Source: Alphaproteobacteria bacterium (GTDB lineage Bacteria; Pseudomonadota; Alphaproteobacteria; Rs-D84). Taken from it: a stretch of 36,527 nucleotides of DNA. Made by a program: the position numbers and the translations under genes. Under the pieces are notes generated by a model, which saw only the letters and a program-made list of their open reading frames with translations, searched no databases and had not been told where the DNA came from. The stretch lies in assembly GCA_009783855.1 (NCBI GenBank), contig WRCO01000001.1:1-36527 (forward strand). The letters run 5' to 3'. Of this stretch, positions 26,672 to 36,527 are shown one piece after another. Position 1 is the first letter of the stretch. Every line of letters begins with the position of its first letter.

Positions 26672-26679
26672 GTTTATTT

Positions 26680-26756
<77 letters not shown>

Positions 26757-26767
26757 GTGGTTTTGGC

Positions 26768-26795
26768 ATTCTACATCTATCCGCTTGATTGTCAA
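26768..26795 (-). promoter_or_regulatory. sigma70-type promoter for tRNA-fMet
   Basis: Minus strand TTGACA (26795-26790) - 16 nt - TAGAAT (26773-26768). Confidence 0.7.
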
Positions 26796-26823
26796 GGAAA
26801 AATAGCCGCGGGCATCAGTTCCC

Positions 26824-26852
26824 TTGAAAAAGTATAAATCTTTTGCTATACA
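26824..26852 (+). promoter_or_regulatory. sigma70-type promoter for the DUF374 gene (possible leaderless transcript)
   Basis: TTGAAA (26824-26829) - 17 nt - TATACA (26847-26852); ATG at 26860. Confidence 0.55.
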
Positions 26853-26859
26853 TGTCCCC

Positions 26860-27588
26860 ATGGATATCAGAGTTATAAAAGACGCTTGGAAAAAAACAAG
26901 ACGTTGGATTTTTTCCCTCTCTGCGGTGCAATGGACAATCGCCGTTGTCATTGTCGCGCTTATATGGTGCGCGTTCCTTACATGCCGCGCGAAATACCGC
27001 GGCGCGAACAATCTTAAAAAACTTAAAGGCAAGCCGTGCATCGCGGCATTTTGGCACGGACGGTCCATGATGCTGTCGCCGGTCGCCATGCATTTGGGAC
27101 TTCGCGGGTACGGCGTGTTCAGCAGAAGCCGCGACGGACGCATGATGGCAAAGCTTCAACGGCTGTTCGGAATTCGCGGAATATACGGTTCTACCGGCAA
27201 ACACGGCGCGGTAAGCGTCCTTATCGAAGGTGTGAAGATTTTGAGGCAAGGCAATATGATAATCCTGTCGCCCGACGGTCCGCGCGGTCCGCGGATGCGC
27301 GTGCACGACGGCGTGCTGTTTTTCGCAAAGATGTCCGGAGCGCCGATTGTGCCCATTTGCTTTTCTGCAAAGCACGCGTGGTTTCTTAACAATTGGGACC
27401 GGTATCTTATCGTGCGCCCTTTTAACAAAATGGTGTTCGAGGCGGGCGAGCCTTTTTATATCGGCAAAAAAGACGATATAGAAGCGGCGCGCGCAAAACT
27501 TGAACAAATAATGACAAAACAATTACAAGACCTGGACGCTGAATTCGGTCATCCGAAAATAGAGCCGGGAGAGGTGAAACAAAAATGA
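26860..27588 (+). CDS. lysophospholipid acyltransferase-like protein (DUF374)
   Basis: AAFWHGRSMMLSPVA..., SRSRDGRMMAKL, ILSPDGPRGPRMRVHDGVLFFAKMSGAPIVPI. Start MDIRVIKDAWKKT preferred; the ORF track start (TTG 26824) coincides with the -35. Confidence 0.85.
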   Translation: MDIRVIKDAWKKTRRWIFSLSAVQWTIAVVIVALIWCAFLTCRAKYRGANNLKKLKGKPCIAAFWHGRSMMLSPVAMHLGLRGYGVFSRSRDGRMMAKLQRLFGIRGIYGSTGKHGAVSVLIEGVKILRQGNMIILSPDGPRGPRMRVHDGVLFFAKMSGAPIVPICFSAKHAWFLNNWDRYLIVRPFNKMVFEAGEPFYIGKKDDIEAARAKLEQIMTKQLQDLDAEFGHPKIEPGEVKQK

Positions 27589-28487
27589 AGACTCCATCCT
27601 GGTTCCAGAAAAGAAATGCTGCGGCGCTTGCCCTTTTGCCGGCGGCGGTTATATATGGCGCGGTATCAAAGCTGTATTATAATTACCGGCTTTTTTGGCA
27701 AAAAACATCAAAAATACCGGTAATTTGTGTCGGCGGAGTATTTGTCGGCGGCACCGGAAAAACCCCCATAGTCCGTGAAATTGCATCGAAATTGCCGGGT
27801 TCTGTCGTAATAACGCGCGGATACAAAGGCGGGGACGAGGCAAAAATGCTTGAAGCAGCCGGGATTCCGGTCATCATCGGCGGAAATCGTCAAAAAAGCA
27901 TAAAAGAAGCCGAAAAGGCCGGGTTTAAGCACGCCGTAATGGACGACGGGTTTCAAAATCCGACGATAAAAAAGGATATATCTATCCTTGTATTTGATGG
28001 AAAAATCGGTGTTGGGAACGGATTCTTGCTTCCTGCCGGGCCGCTTCGCGAATCTCTTTGCCACGGTATACGCAAAGCGGACGCGGTCATCATAATAAAC
28101 GGTGAGAACAGAAAAATAAAAAGCGTTGCGGCCAGATATAAAAAGCCGGTGTTTTTGGCAAAAAGCCGGTCGGTCAATCCAGGCTTTTTCGGGCGGGCGT
28201 TTGCTTTTGCCGGAATCGGATACCCGGAAAAGTTTTTTGATTCCATAAAGGCAATCGGTATAAAACCAATCGATACAATCGGATTCCCAGACCATTACCA
28301 ATACACCGCGGGGGATGTTGAAGAAATAGTCAAGGGAGCGTGGAATATGGGCGCGGACCATATCATCACTACGGAAAAAGATTGGGTGCGGCTGGCGCCG
28401 GAATATCAAGAAATGATTGATTTTATCCCGCTTGAAACAACAATAGAAAAGGGGTTTTGGACATGGCTTCTGTCAAAAAAGAAATAA
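27585..28487 (+). CDS. lpxK: tetraacyldisaccharide 4'-kinase
   Basis: PVICVGGVFVGGTGKTPIVREIASKL; VITRGYKG; HAVMDDGFQNPTIKKDISILVFDG; GFPDHYQYTAGDVEEIV. Confidence 0.96.
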   Translation: MKTPSWFQKRNAAALALLPAAVIYGAVSKLYYNYRLFWQKTSKIPVICVGGVFVGGTGKTPIVREIASKLPGSVVITRGYKGGDEAKMLEAAGIPVIIGGNRQKSIKEAEKAGFKHAVMDDGFQNPTIKKDISILVFDGKIGVGNGFLLPAGPLRESLCHGIRKADAVIIINGENRKIKSVAARYKKPVFLAKSRSVNPGFFGRAFAFAGIGYPEKFFDSIKAIGIKPIDTIGFPDHYQYTAGDVEEIVKGAWNMGADHIITTEKDWVRLAPEYQEMIDFIPLETTIEKGFWTWLLSKKK

Positions 28488-29398
28488 AATTTTCCGGCGT
28501 CGGGATTCATTCCGGCATAAAGACTAAAATCGTCATAAAACCCGGCACGGGCGCCGGCATATTCTTCAAGCGCACGGATATAAAGGGCGCGAAGCCAATC
28601 CCCGCGTCATACGAAAACGTTTTCGACATTACCAAATTCAACACGACCATAGGCGAATATCCGAACCAGGCCCAAACCATCGAGCATCTTATGGCGGCAT
28701 TGTTCATCGCCGGGATTGATTCCGCAATCATAGAAATCGACGGGCCGGAGATGCCGATAATGGACGGCAGCGCAAAGGAATTTACGGATGCGATTCTTGC
28801 GGTGCAAAAGGCCGCCGCGGTTTCGAAAAAGATAATCGTAAAAAAAGAAATCGTCGCGCATCGGCGCGAAATCACAAGAATGCTTCCGCTTTTGCCGCGC
28901 ATCATGCTTTGGCTTCATAATTTGAAAATCGGCCGCCGCGAAAACGGATATGTAAAGCTGTCCCCGAATCCGGACGGCCTGTTGATAAAGGCGACGCTTG
29001 ATTATCCGGATAAAATAATCGGAATACAGTCTGCGGAATTTTTCTTTGACGGTACCGGCGCCACCCGTAAAAAATTTATAAAAGACTTTGCGCGGTCGCG
29101 CACTTTCGGCCGCATCTGGGAATGGGAATATTTGAAAAAGCGCGGGATGGGGCTTGGCGCCAATCTTGACAACGTAATCGCAATCGACCAGACGGGCGCG
29201 GGAACGATAAACAAACTTTATTCTCCGGATGAATTCGTGCGCCACAAAATTGTCGATGCGATTGGCGATATGTTTACAAGCAAGGGATTTATTTCCGGCA
29301 CGCTTGAATCGTACAAGGGGTCGCACGGGCTTAACAACCTTGTCCTGCGGAAACTCTTTTCGAATCCGGATAATTACGAAATCGTCAATAATAAATAA
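28463..29398 (+). CDS. lpxC: UDP-3-O-acyl-N-acetylglucosamine deacetylase
   Basis: FSGVGIHSGIKTKIVIKP; TIEHLMAALFIAGIDSAIIEIDGPEMPIMDGSAKEF; HKIVDAIGDM; GSHGLNNLVL. Overlaps the lpxK 3' end. Confidence 0.96.
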   Translation: MASVKKEIKFSGVGIHSGIKTKIVIKPGTGAGIFFKRTDIKGAKPIPASYENVFDITKFNTTIGEYPNQAQTIEHLMAALFIAGIDSAIIEIDGPEMPIMDGSAKEFTDAILAVQKAAAVSKKIIVKKEIVAHRREITRMLPLLPRIMLWLHNLKIGRRENGYVKLSPNPDGLLIKATLDYPDKIIGIQSAEFFFDGTGATRKKFIKDFARSRTFGRIWEWEYLKKRGMGLGANLDNVIAIDQTGAGTINKLYSPDEFVRHKIVDAIGDMFTSKGFISGTLESYKGSHGLNNLVLRKLFSNPDNYEIVNNK

Positions 29399-29486
29399 AC
29401 GCGGCGAAAAAAAGAACCCCAAGAAGAATCCCAAGATTCATTCCCATTGAAAACGTCGAAAACTTTTTGTGTCGCGCGTACGGCAT
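29385..29486 (-). CDS. candidate 33-aa single-pass membrane peptide
   Basis: MPYARHKKFSTFSMGMNLGILLGVLFFAAFIYY*; TATAAT at 29501-29496 just upstream; basic N-terminus plus TM segment. Below the ORF-track length cutoff. Confidence 0.45.
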   Translation of the reverse strand: MPYARHKKFSTFSMGMNLGILLGVLFFAAFIYY

Positions 29487-29571
29487 ATCGGCGTAATTAT
29501 ATAACCGCAATGCACAATTTTCGTATCGGAAGCTTTACCTATCCGTCCGCATCGCGGGCGAACTTTATGCT

Positions 29572-29600
29572 TGTTATGCCTTAACTTTTCGCGCTATAAT
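29572..29600 (+). promoter_or_regulatory. sigma70-type promoter for the pil cluster
   Basis: TTGTTA - 18 nt - TATAAT (29595-29600), then AAGGAAGCGAAAGAG before the ATG. Confidence 0.6.
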
Positions 29601-29625
29601 CCCCTGTACAAGGAAGCGAAAGAGA

Positions 29626-30900
29626 ATGACTTCGCAGGTTATAAATATCGAACGCAGGAAATACGCCACAGGATTGTTTTGGCAACCGGTGGCCGGCGGG
29701 CAGAATGCCCGCGTTTTGGCGCGCAACCTTTCCAAATTCATCCCCGGTCACACCGGCAAGTATTTCATGGAATACCGGTCGATGGTCGGCGTGGGCGGCC
29801 GGGCGATGGGACATCGCCGCCGGATGCCGTCCGCCGCCGCGGAAGTTATGGAGGCGTTCGCCGATTATAATTCCTTCCTTGCCGCGTTTGCCGTGCGACA
29901 GGGATTCTATATAGTCGCCGCACGCAACGGAATAATAATCCAGGACAGGTTGATACCGGACGAAGCATCCGCAAAGGAAGTGTATGAACAGTTTGCAGGT
30001 CTTCCGGATTGGGGTCGAATTGTCGCGCCGGGACATTGGGATATTCCGCGCTCTGAAGAAGGCGTCATATCCGAAACCGTATCGGGCGAAGCGAGATATT
30101 ACCTTGCCCCTATAAGCAAATTGGGCGGCATCGTTTTTTCAGCTGTGATTATAATAGCGCTTTTTATAGGAATTTTTTACGTTTTCCGCGAGCCGATTAT
30201 GAATATGACAAAGGCAAGAAGAATCGCCGCAATCGACGCCGAAGCAGCCGAGGCGAAAAGGGAAGAGCAGAGAAGAAAAATGGAAGAGCGCGACACCATG
30301 CTTACCGCCGCAAGAATCGTGCCGGCCATCGCGCCCGCCCGGGTCGTCATGCCGTACGACAATATACCGGACCTTGTCCAGCGCGCGGAACAATGCCATG
30401 AGGCGATGGTATCGCTTATGCAGATTATCCCAGGATGGACCCAGGTCGACGTCGAATGCGGCGATGGGTATGCAACAGCGCACCTGCACAGAAGGTTCGG
30501 CGTCATTACGGACGTATACACGATTGTTGCGGACAGGATGCATGGCGTGGAGATAACGGAGAATTCCGATTCCGACCTTACGCTTGTGCTTGAACTTGAT
30601 GAATTGCCCGGGCAAAGCCGCATGTCGGAACAGGATGTCGAAACCGCGGTGCGCAATATAAATTCCGCGTTCCAGCGTATGGGGCACGCCGCCGCCGTGC
30701 GGCGGTCGGTCGAAACAGTTCGCGGCGGCGGAACGACAGCCGTGGACGTTGTCCTTGTCAGTGCGGCAAGCGCCATGCAGCCGCGCGAATTTGTTGAAAT
30801 TTTTGCAGATTACGACGGCGCGGTGTTATCGTCCGTGCGATGGAACGCCGCTTCGCGCAAATGGAACTATGAGGTGAAAATCTATGTTAAACAACCGTAA
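29626..30900 (+). CDS. type IVb pilus assembly protein PilO2-like
   Basis: RRKYATGLFWQPVAGG N-terminus, single TM at mid-protein, followed by PilP-like, GspE-type ATPase and GspF-type genes in R64 pil order. Confidence 0.7.
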   Translation: MTSQVINIERRKYATGLFWQPVAGGQNARVLARNLSKFIPGHTGKYFMEYRSMVGVGGRAMGHRRRMPSAAAEVMEAFADYNSFLAAFAVRQGFYIVAARNGIIIQDRLIPDEASAKEVYEQFAGLPDWGRIVAPGHWDIPRSEEGVISETVSGEARYYLAPISKLGGIVFSAVIIIALFIGIFYVFREPIMNMTKARRIAAIDAEAAEAKREEQRRKMEERDTMLTAARIVPAIAPARVVMPYDNIPDLVQRAEQCHEAMVSLMQIIPGWTQVDVECGDGYATAHLHRRFGVITDVYTIVADRMHGVEITENSDSDLTLVLELDELPGQSRMSEQDVETAVRNINSAFQRMGHAAAVRRSVETVRGGGTTAVDVVLVSAASAMQPREFVEIFADYDGAVLSSVRWNAASRKWNYEVKIYVKQP

Positions 30901-31552
30901 ACATTTAATCGCGGCGCTTTGCGCCGCCCTGTTCGCAATGCCGGCGTCCGCCGAATTTGACTTTGACGATTTTCTTGACGTCGATGTGTTGGCGGGACCG
31001 ACGGTTCCCGTATTTCAACAAATCGCCGACCTTGAACAGGAAAGAATCCTGTTACAGCTTGAAAAAGAAAAAATGCAGCTTGTGCTTGACCTTGACCGGA
31101 TGGCGGTCGAACAGGCGCGGCTTCGTGCGGATGAAGACAGGCTTTCCGGACACGCGGACGAAGAGGTCCGCCGGCTTGAAATCGAAAATCAAAGGATAAC
31201 GCGCGAAAAAGAACGCCTTGTCGACCAGAATGAAAGACTTGAAGAAAGGCTGAGGGAGGCAAGGGAACAACGGCAGGAACCCCGGGAACAACCGGTCGCC
31301 GCCGCAAGGCAAGCCGAAGCCGAAGAAACCGAACGCGTTCCGATTGCGCAACGATTCAGATTGCTTGAAATCGTCGGCGCGGGACGCCAATTACAGGCGA
31401 CGGTCGAAGACCTCTCCAACGGACAAAGACGCCGGGTTTGGGTCGGCCGCGGAATCGACGGGTATGACATTAAATCCGTATCGCTTGACGACGGCGTCGT
31501 GTTTGTAAAAGACGGCGTTGCGGAAAGCCTTACCATGGCAAGCGGAAGATAA
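30884..31552 (+). CDS. type IVb pilus protein PilP-like (signal peptide, coiled coil)
   Basis: Signal MLNNRKHLIAALCAALFAMPASA; coiled coil then a small beta domain; syntenic with PilO2/PilQ/PilR. Confidence 0.65.
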   Translation: MLNNRKHLIAALCAALFAMPASAEFDFDDFLDVDVLAGPTVPVFQQIADLEQERILLQLEKEKMQLVLDLDRMAVEQARLRADEDRLSGHADEEVRRLEIENQRITREKERLVDQNERLEERLREAREQRQEPREQPVAAARQAEAEETERVPIAQRFRLLEIVGAGRQLQATVEDLSNGQRRRVWVGRGIDGYDIKSVSLDDGVVFVKDGVAESLTMASGR

Positions 31553-31555
31553 CCG

Positions 31556-33184
31556 ATGGCAAAGACAGAAAACAAATTTACCGACACAGGTGCGAAATCC
31601 ATTCCGGACGGGTTGGCGCTTGCCACTCAAAAGGATATTTCCGATTATCTGTTTTCCAACAACAACAGGCTTTTGACCGCGATGGGCGCGGAATTGGAGG
31701 TGTCCAAAGACACTCAAAACCTGCTTGCGTATTTTTCCGGCGGCGAAGTCATCGTGTCGCGCACACATCGGTATGACGGCCGCGTGCTTGCGTTCCTTGA
31801 ATTGCTTGCGCGCGAGGGGCGCAAGCATTTACAGCCGTTTTATTCCGACCTTGGGCTTCTTTCCGCGATATACAAAGCGTACGAAGCGCGCATTTCCGGC
31901 ACAGGCGTGCGGTCGCGCCTTGATTACGACAACCAGATGCAAAAGGATTTCGTCGACATCATTGCCCGCGCGGCAAGCATGAAGGCGTCGGACGTCCATA
32001 TCGAAGTCGCGGACCAGACAACCGTATACTTTCGCATAGACGGAAGCATACAGCCGGTACTTGAATACAATTCCGGATGGGGCGAATCATTCGTCCGCGC
32101 TGCGTTCGCGTCAAGTGACCAGTCCAATTCCAATTACGCCCAAAACGAATACCAGGCCGCGCAGAAAGACGGCCGCACACCGCTTCGCGGGACCCGCGAC
32201 CTTTATCTTCCCACCGGCGTTATGGGCATTCGTATGCAGTTTGACCCAATCGCGTTCGGTTCGCGGTATGTCGTCATGCGCCTGTTGTATGACAATCCGG
32301 CGGACGGCATAAAAACGGAACAGGAATTCGGAGAATACGAACAGCGGCAATTATTGCGCCTTCGCGCGTATCCGACCGGGCTTGTTGTGGTTGCGGGGCC
32401 GACCGGTTCCGGAAAATCAACAACGCTTTTCCATAATATGTCGCTTTTGCTTAAAGAACATAATTACGAAATCAACCTTATCACCGTTGAAGACCCTGCG
32501 GAAAGAAAGATATTTGGCGCGCGCCAGATTCCCGTTACAAACGCGAACAACGAAGAACAACGCGAAGAAAAATTCACCGAAGCGCTTGCGGCCGCTCTGC
32601 GCTCTGACCCGGATGCCCTTATGGTCGGCGAAATCCGGACGCTGTCCGCGGCACAGCTTACCGTAAAAGCCGCTTTGTCCGGCAATTCCGTGTGGACCAC
32701 CCTGCATGCGAATTCCGCGATGGCGGCGCTTACACGCCTTTTGGACATAGGGGTGGAGGCGTTTAAGTTGAAAGACGAAACGATGATGCGCGGCCTTGTT
32801 TCGATGCGATTGTTTCGGACGTTGTGCCCGAAATGCAAGATGCGACTTTCCGACAATATGAATCATCCGGCGTACGGACGCGTTGTGGACGCGCTTGGCG
32901 AACCCGGCGCGCGACAGGTTTTCGTTCGCGGCCACGGGTGCGAAACGTGCGACAAGAAAGGCTTTGCGGGACGCATAAAGGCTGGCGAAATTATCATAAC
33001 CGACAACGAATTTTTGCGGCGCGCGCTTGATGGCGACCATAACGGCGCCGTGAAGTATTGGCTTGAGGAGCTTAACGGGCGCACACTTAAAGAATCGGCG
33101 ATGGAGCTTATGCTTAAAGGCATTATCGACCCGTCGGAACTTGAGCGCTGGGTGGGATTGTTGGACCAGGTTAGTATTTATTAA
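31556..33184 (+). CDS. type II/IV secretion-system ATPase (GspE/PilB superfamily, R64 PilQ-like)
   Basis: Walker A VVAGPTGSGKSTTLFHNM; Asp box LITVEDPAERKI; LRSDPDALMVGEIRTLSAAQLTVKAALSGNSVWTTLHAN; CPKC...CETC zinc motif. Confidence 0.93.
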   Translation: MAKTENKFTDTGAKSIPDGLALATQKDISDYLFSNNNRLLTAMGAELEVSKDTQNLLAYFSGGEVIVSRTHRYDGRVLAFLELLAREGRKHLQPFYSDLGLLSAIYKAYEARISGTGVRSRLDYDNQMQKDFVDIIARAASMKASDVHIEVADQTTVYFRIDGSIQPVLEYNSGWGESFVRAAFASSDQSNSNYAQNEYQAAQKDGRTPLRGTRDLYLPTGVMGIRMQFDPIAFGSRYVVMRLLYDNPADGIKTEQEFGEYEQRQLLRLRAYPTGLVVVAGPTGSGKSTTLFHNMSLLLKEHNYEINLITVEDPAERKIFGARQIPVTNANNEEQREEKFTEALAAALRSDPDALMVGEIRTLSAAQLTVKAALSGNSVWTTLHANSAMAALTRLLDIGVEAFKLKDETMMRGLVSMRLFRTLCPKCKMRLSDNMNHPAYGRVVDALGEPGARQVFVRGHGCETCDKKGFAGRIKAGEIIITDNEFLRRALDGDHNGAVKYWLEELNGRTLKESAMELMLKGIIDPSELERWVGLLDQVSIY

Positions 33185-33187
33185 TCC

Positions 33188-33282
33188 GTGGCTTGTGGTT
33201 CGTGCTGGTGGTTCGGGATTTAGATTTCTGAACAGTACTGCCCACAATTTTATACTACGAGCACGAACCGCGAACACGAACG
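33188..33282. repeat. heptamer-armed imperfect palindromic element, copy B
   Basis: gtggctt/gtggttc/gtgctgg/tggttcg/ggattta ... atactacgagcacgaaccgcgaacacgaacg; shares GATTTAGA and ATACTACGAGC with copy A. Confidence 0.75.
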
Positions 33283-34353
33283 ATGACCAAACTTGATATT
33301 CTTTATTCCAAATGGTATTTCCGCCTGTCCAGTGCAAAGCGGATGGACATGTATCGCAAACTGTCGTCGATGCTGCGCAACGACTTCACGCTTATGGACG
33401 CGCTTGACAGGATATGGCAAGTTGAATCGAGAAACGGACAAAAGCCCAACGAACCGTTCGCAATCGCATTGCGCGCCATTCAGGCGAATCTTGAACGCGG
33501 CCTTTCATTTCCGGACAGCATGCGCGGATGGGCGCCCGCGAACGAAACGCTTATGCTTTCCGTCGGAGACATATCCAAGCTTTCCATCGCGCTTGACAAT
33601 GTGGTCCGCGTGGGAGAGGGCACGGCCCGGATAACGTCCGCCATGCGCGACGCGGCGACGTACCCGCTGTTTCTTTTGACGCTTACATTTATTATCGTCA
33701 TTGCGGTCGGCGTATACCTTGTTCCGCCGCTTACCGAAGCGGCCGGAGGCGATATGGCGTGGCGCGGCGTCGCAGCCCAGCTTGTCTGGGTGTCGGGCAT
33801 GTCCAATCAATATTGGCCCGTTGTTGTGTTCGTCGCGCTGTTTTCGTTCTTTATGGTGTGGTATTCGTTCGCAAACTGGGCCGGCCGGACGCGGTATATT
33901 TTCGACAGGATGCCGCCGTGGTCCATGTACAAGATTTCCATATCCGTCGGATGGATGATGACGCTTGCCGCGATGGTCGCATCGGGAAGCTCTATACCCG
34001 TCGCGATGAAGGCGCTTTCCGACAATGCCAATCCGTATTTGCGCCGGATTCTTGAACAGACAAACCGGTTTATCACAAACGGCGACAATTTGGGCCGCGC
34101 GCTTGTCAACACGAACAGCAATTTTCCGAATGACGAAATAACCGGCGACCTTGCCATATACGCCGATATGACCGGGTTTGACCAGAATCTTTCCAAAATC
34201 GCAAACGACTATCTTGACGATTCCGTGCGTCGGATGGAGCGCGCGTCGGCCCTTATGAACGGTGCGGGCATCATCCTTGTTTCCGCCATTATCGCATGGG
34301 TGGTGTTTGGCACGTTTGAAATGCAGGACCAGATTACGTTGGCATTATCATAA
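33283..34353 (+). CDS. type II/IV pilus inner-membrane platform protein (GspF/PilC superfamily, R64 PilR-like)
   Basis: 356 aa; MLRNDFTLMDALDRIW...; repeated GspF-like domains with TM segments; follows the GspE-type ATPase. Confidence 0.85.
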   Translation: MTKLDILYSKWYFRLSSAKRMDMYRKLSSMLRNDFTLMDALDRIWQVESRNGQKPNEPFAIALRAIQANLERGLSFPDSMRGWAPANETLMLSVGDISKLSIALDNVVRVGEGTARITSAMRDAATYPLFLLTLTFIIVIAVGVYLVPPLTEAAGGDMAWRGVAAQLVWVSGMSNQYWPVVVFVALFSFFMVWYSFANWAGRTRYIFDRMPPWSMYKISISVGWMMTLAAMVASGSSIPVAMKALSDNANPYLRRILEQTNRFITNGDNLGRALVNTNSNFPNDEITGDLAIYADMTGFDQNLSKIANDYLDDSVRRMERASALMNGAGIILVSAIIAWVVFGTFEMQDQITLALS

Positions 34354-34405
34354 ATCAATTATAACGGCACACCTGCTTTGCGTTTCCTGGTTTTTACGCG
34401 TACGT

Positions 34406-36527
<2,122 letters not shown>

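Noticed and set aside
28607-29434. 275-aa minus-strand ORF
   Set aside because: Antisense to lpxC; composition of a mirror frame.
32417-33337. 306-aa minus-strand ORF
   Set aside because: Antisense to the GspE-type ATPase gene, which has intact Walker and Asp-box motifs.

Overview
The window is a gene-dense, roughly 50% GC stretch of a probably uncultured, reduced-genome alphaproteobacterium using standard code 11. The lineage call is an inference from gene content, the Cys-less L36 and the type-2-like IleRS. Housekeeping genes: ileS, nth, pheS-pheT, rpmI-rplT, mreC-mreD-mrdA-rodA, topA, dnaG, gmk, ychF, a short PPase-like gene, rpmJ, an initiator tRNA, lpxK-lpxC and the 5' part of gyrB. gyrB runs off the right edge and is missing from the ORF track. 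Accessory content: an opacity-type outer-membrane protein, a VirB3-VirB4 pair followed by a secreted HExxH protein, and a R64-like type IVb pilus module (PilO2-PilP-PilQ-PilR). Two non-genic signals stand out. (1) The OMP promoter has a G9 homopolymer as part of its -35/-10 spacer, which is the layout of a phase-variable promoter. (2) A dispersed set of degenerate tracts with strict 7-nt periodicity occurs between genes and in frame inside ileS and pheT. In three places the tracts form the arms of ~95-107 bp imperfect palindromes. One of these palindromes encloses a start codon and encodes a signal-peptide core; another tract supplies the topA ribosome-binding site. Other observations: probable leaderless transcripts (dnaG and a lysophospholipid acyltransferase-like gene), an unannotated 33-aa membrane peptide ORF, a pseudogene remnant, and paired inverted repeats upstream of virB3. 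No searches were run. All assignments come from reading the sequence and recalling motifs.
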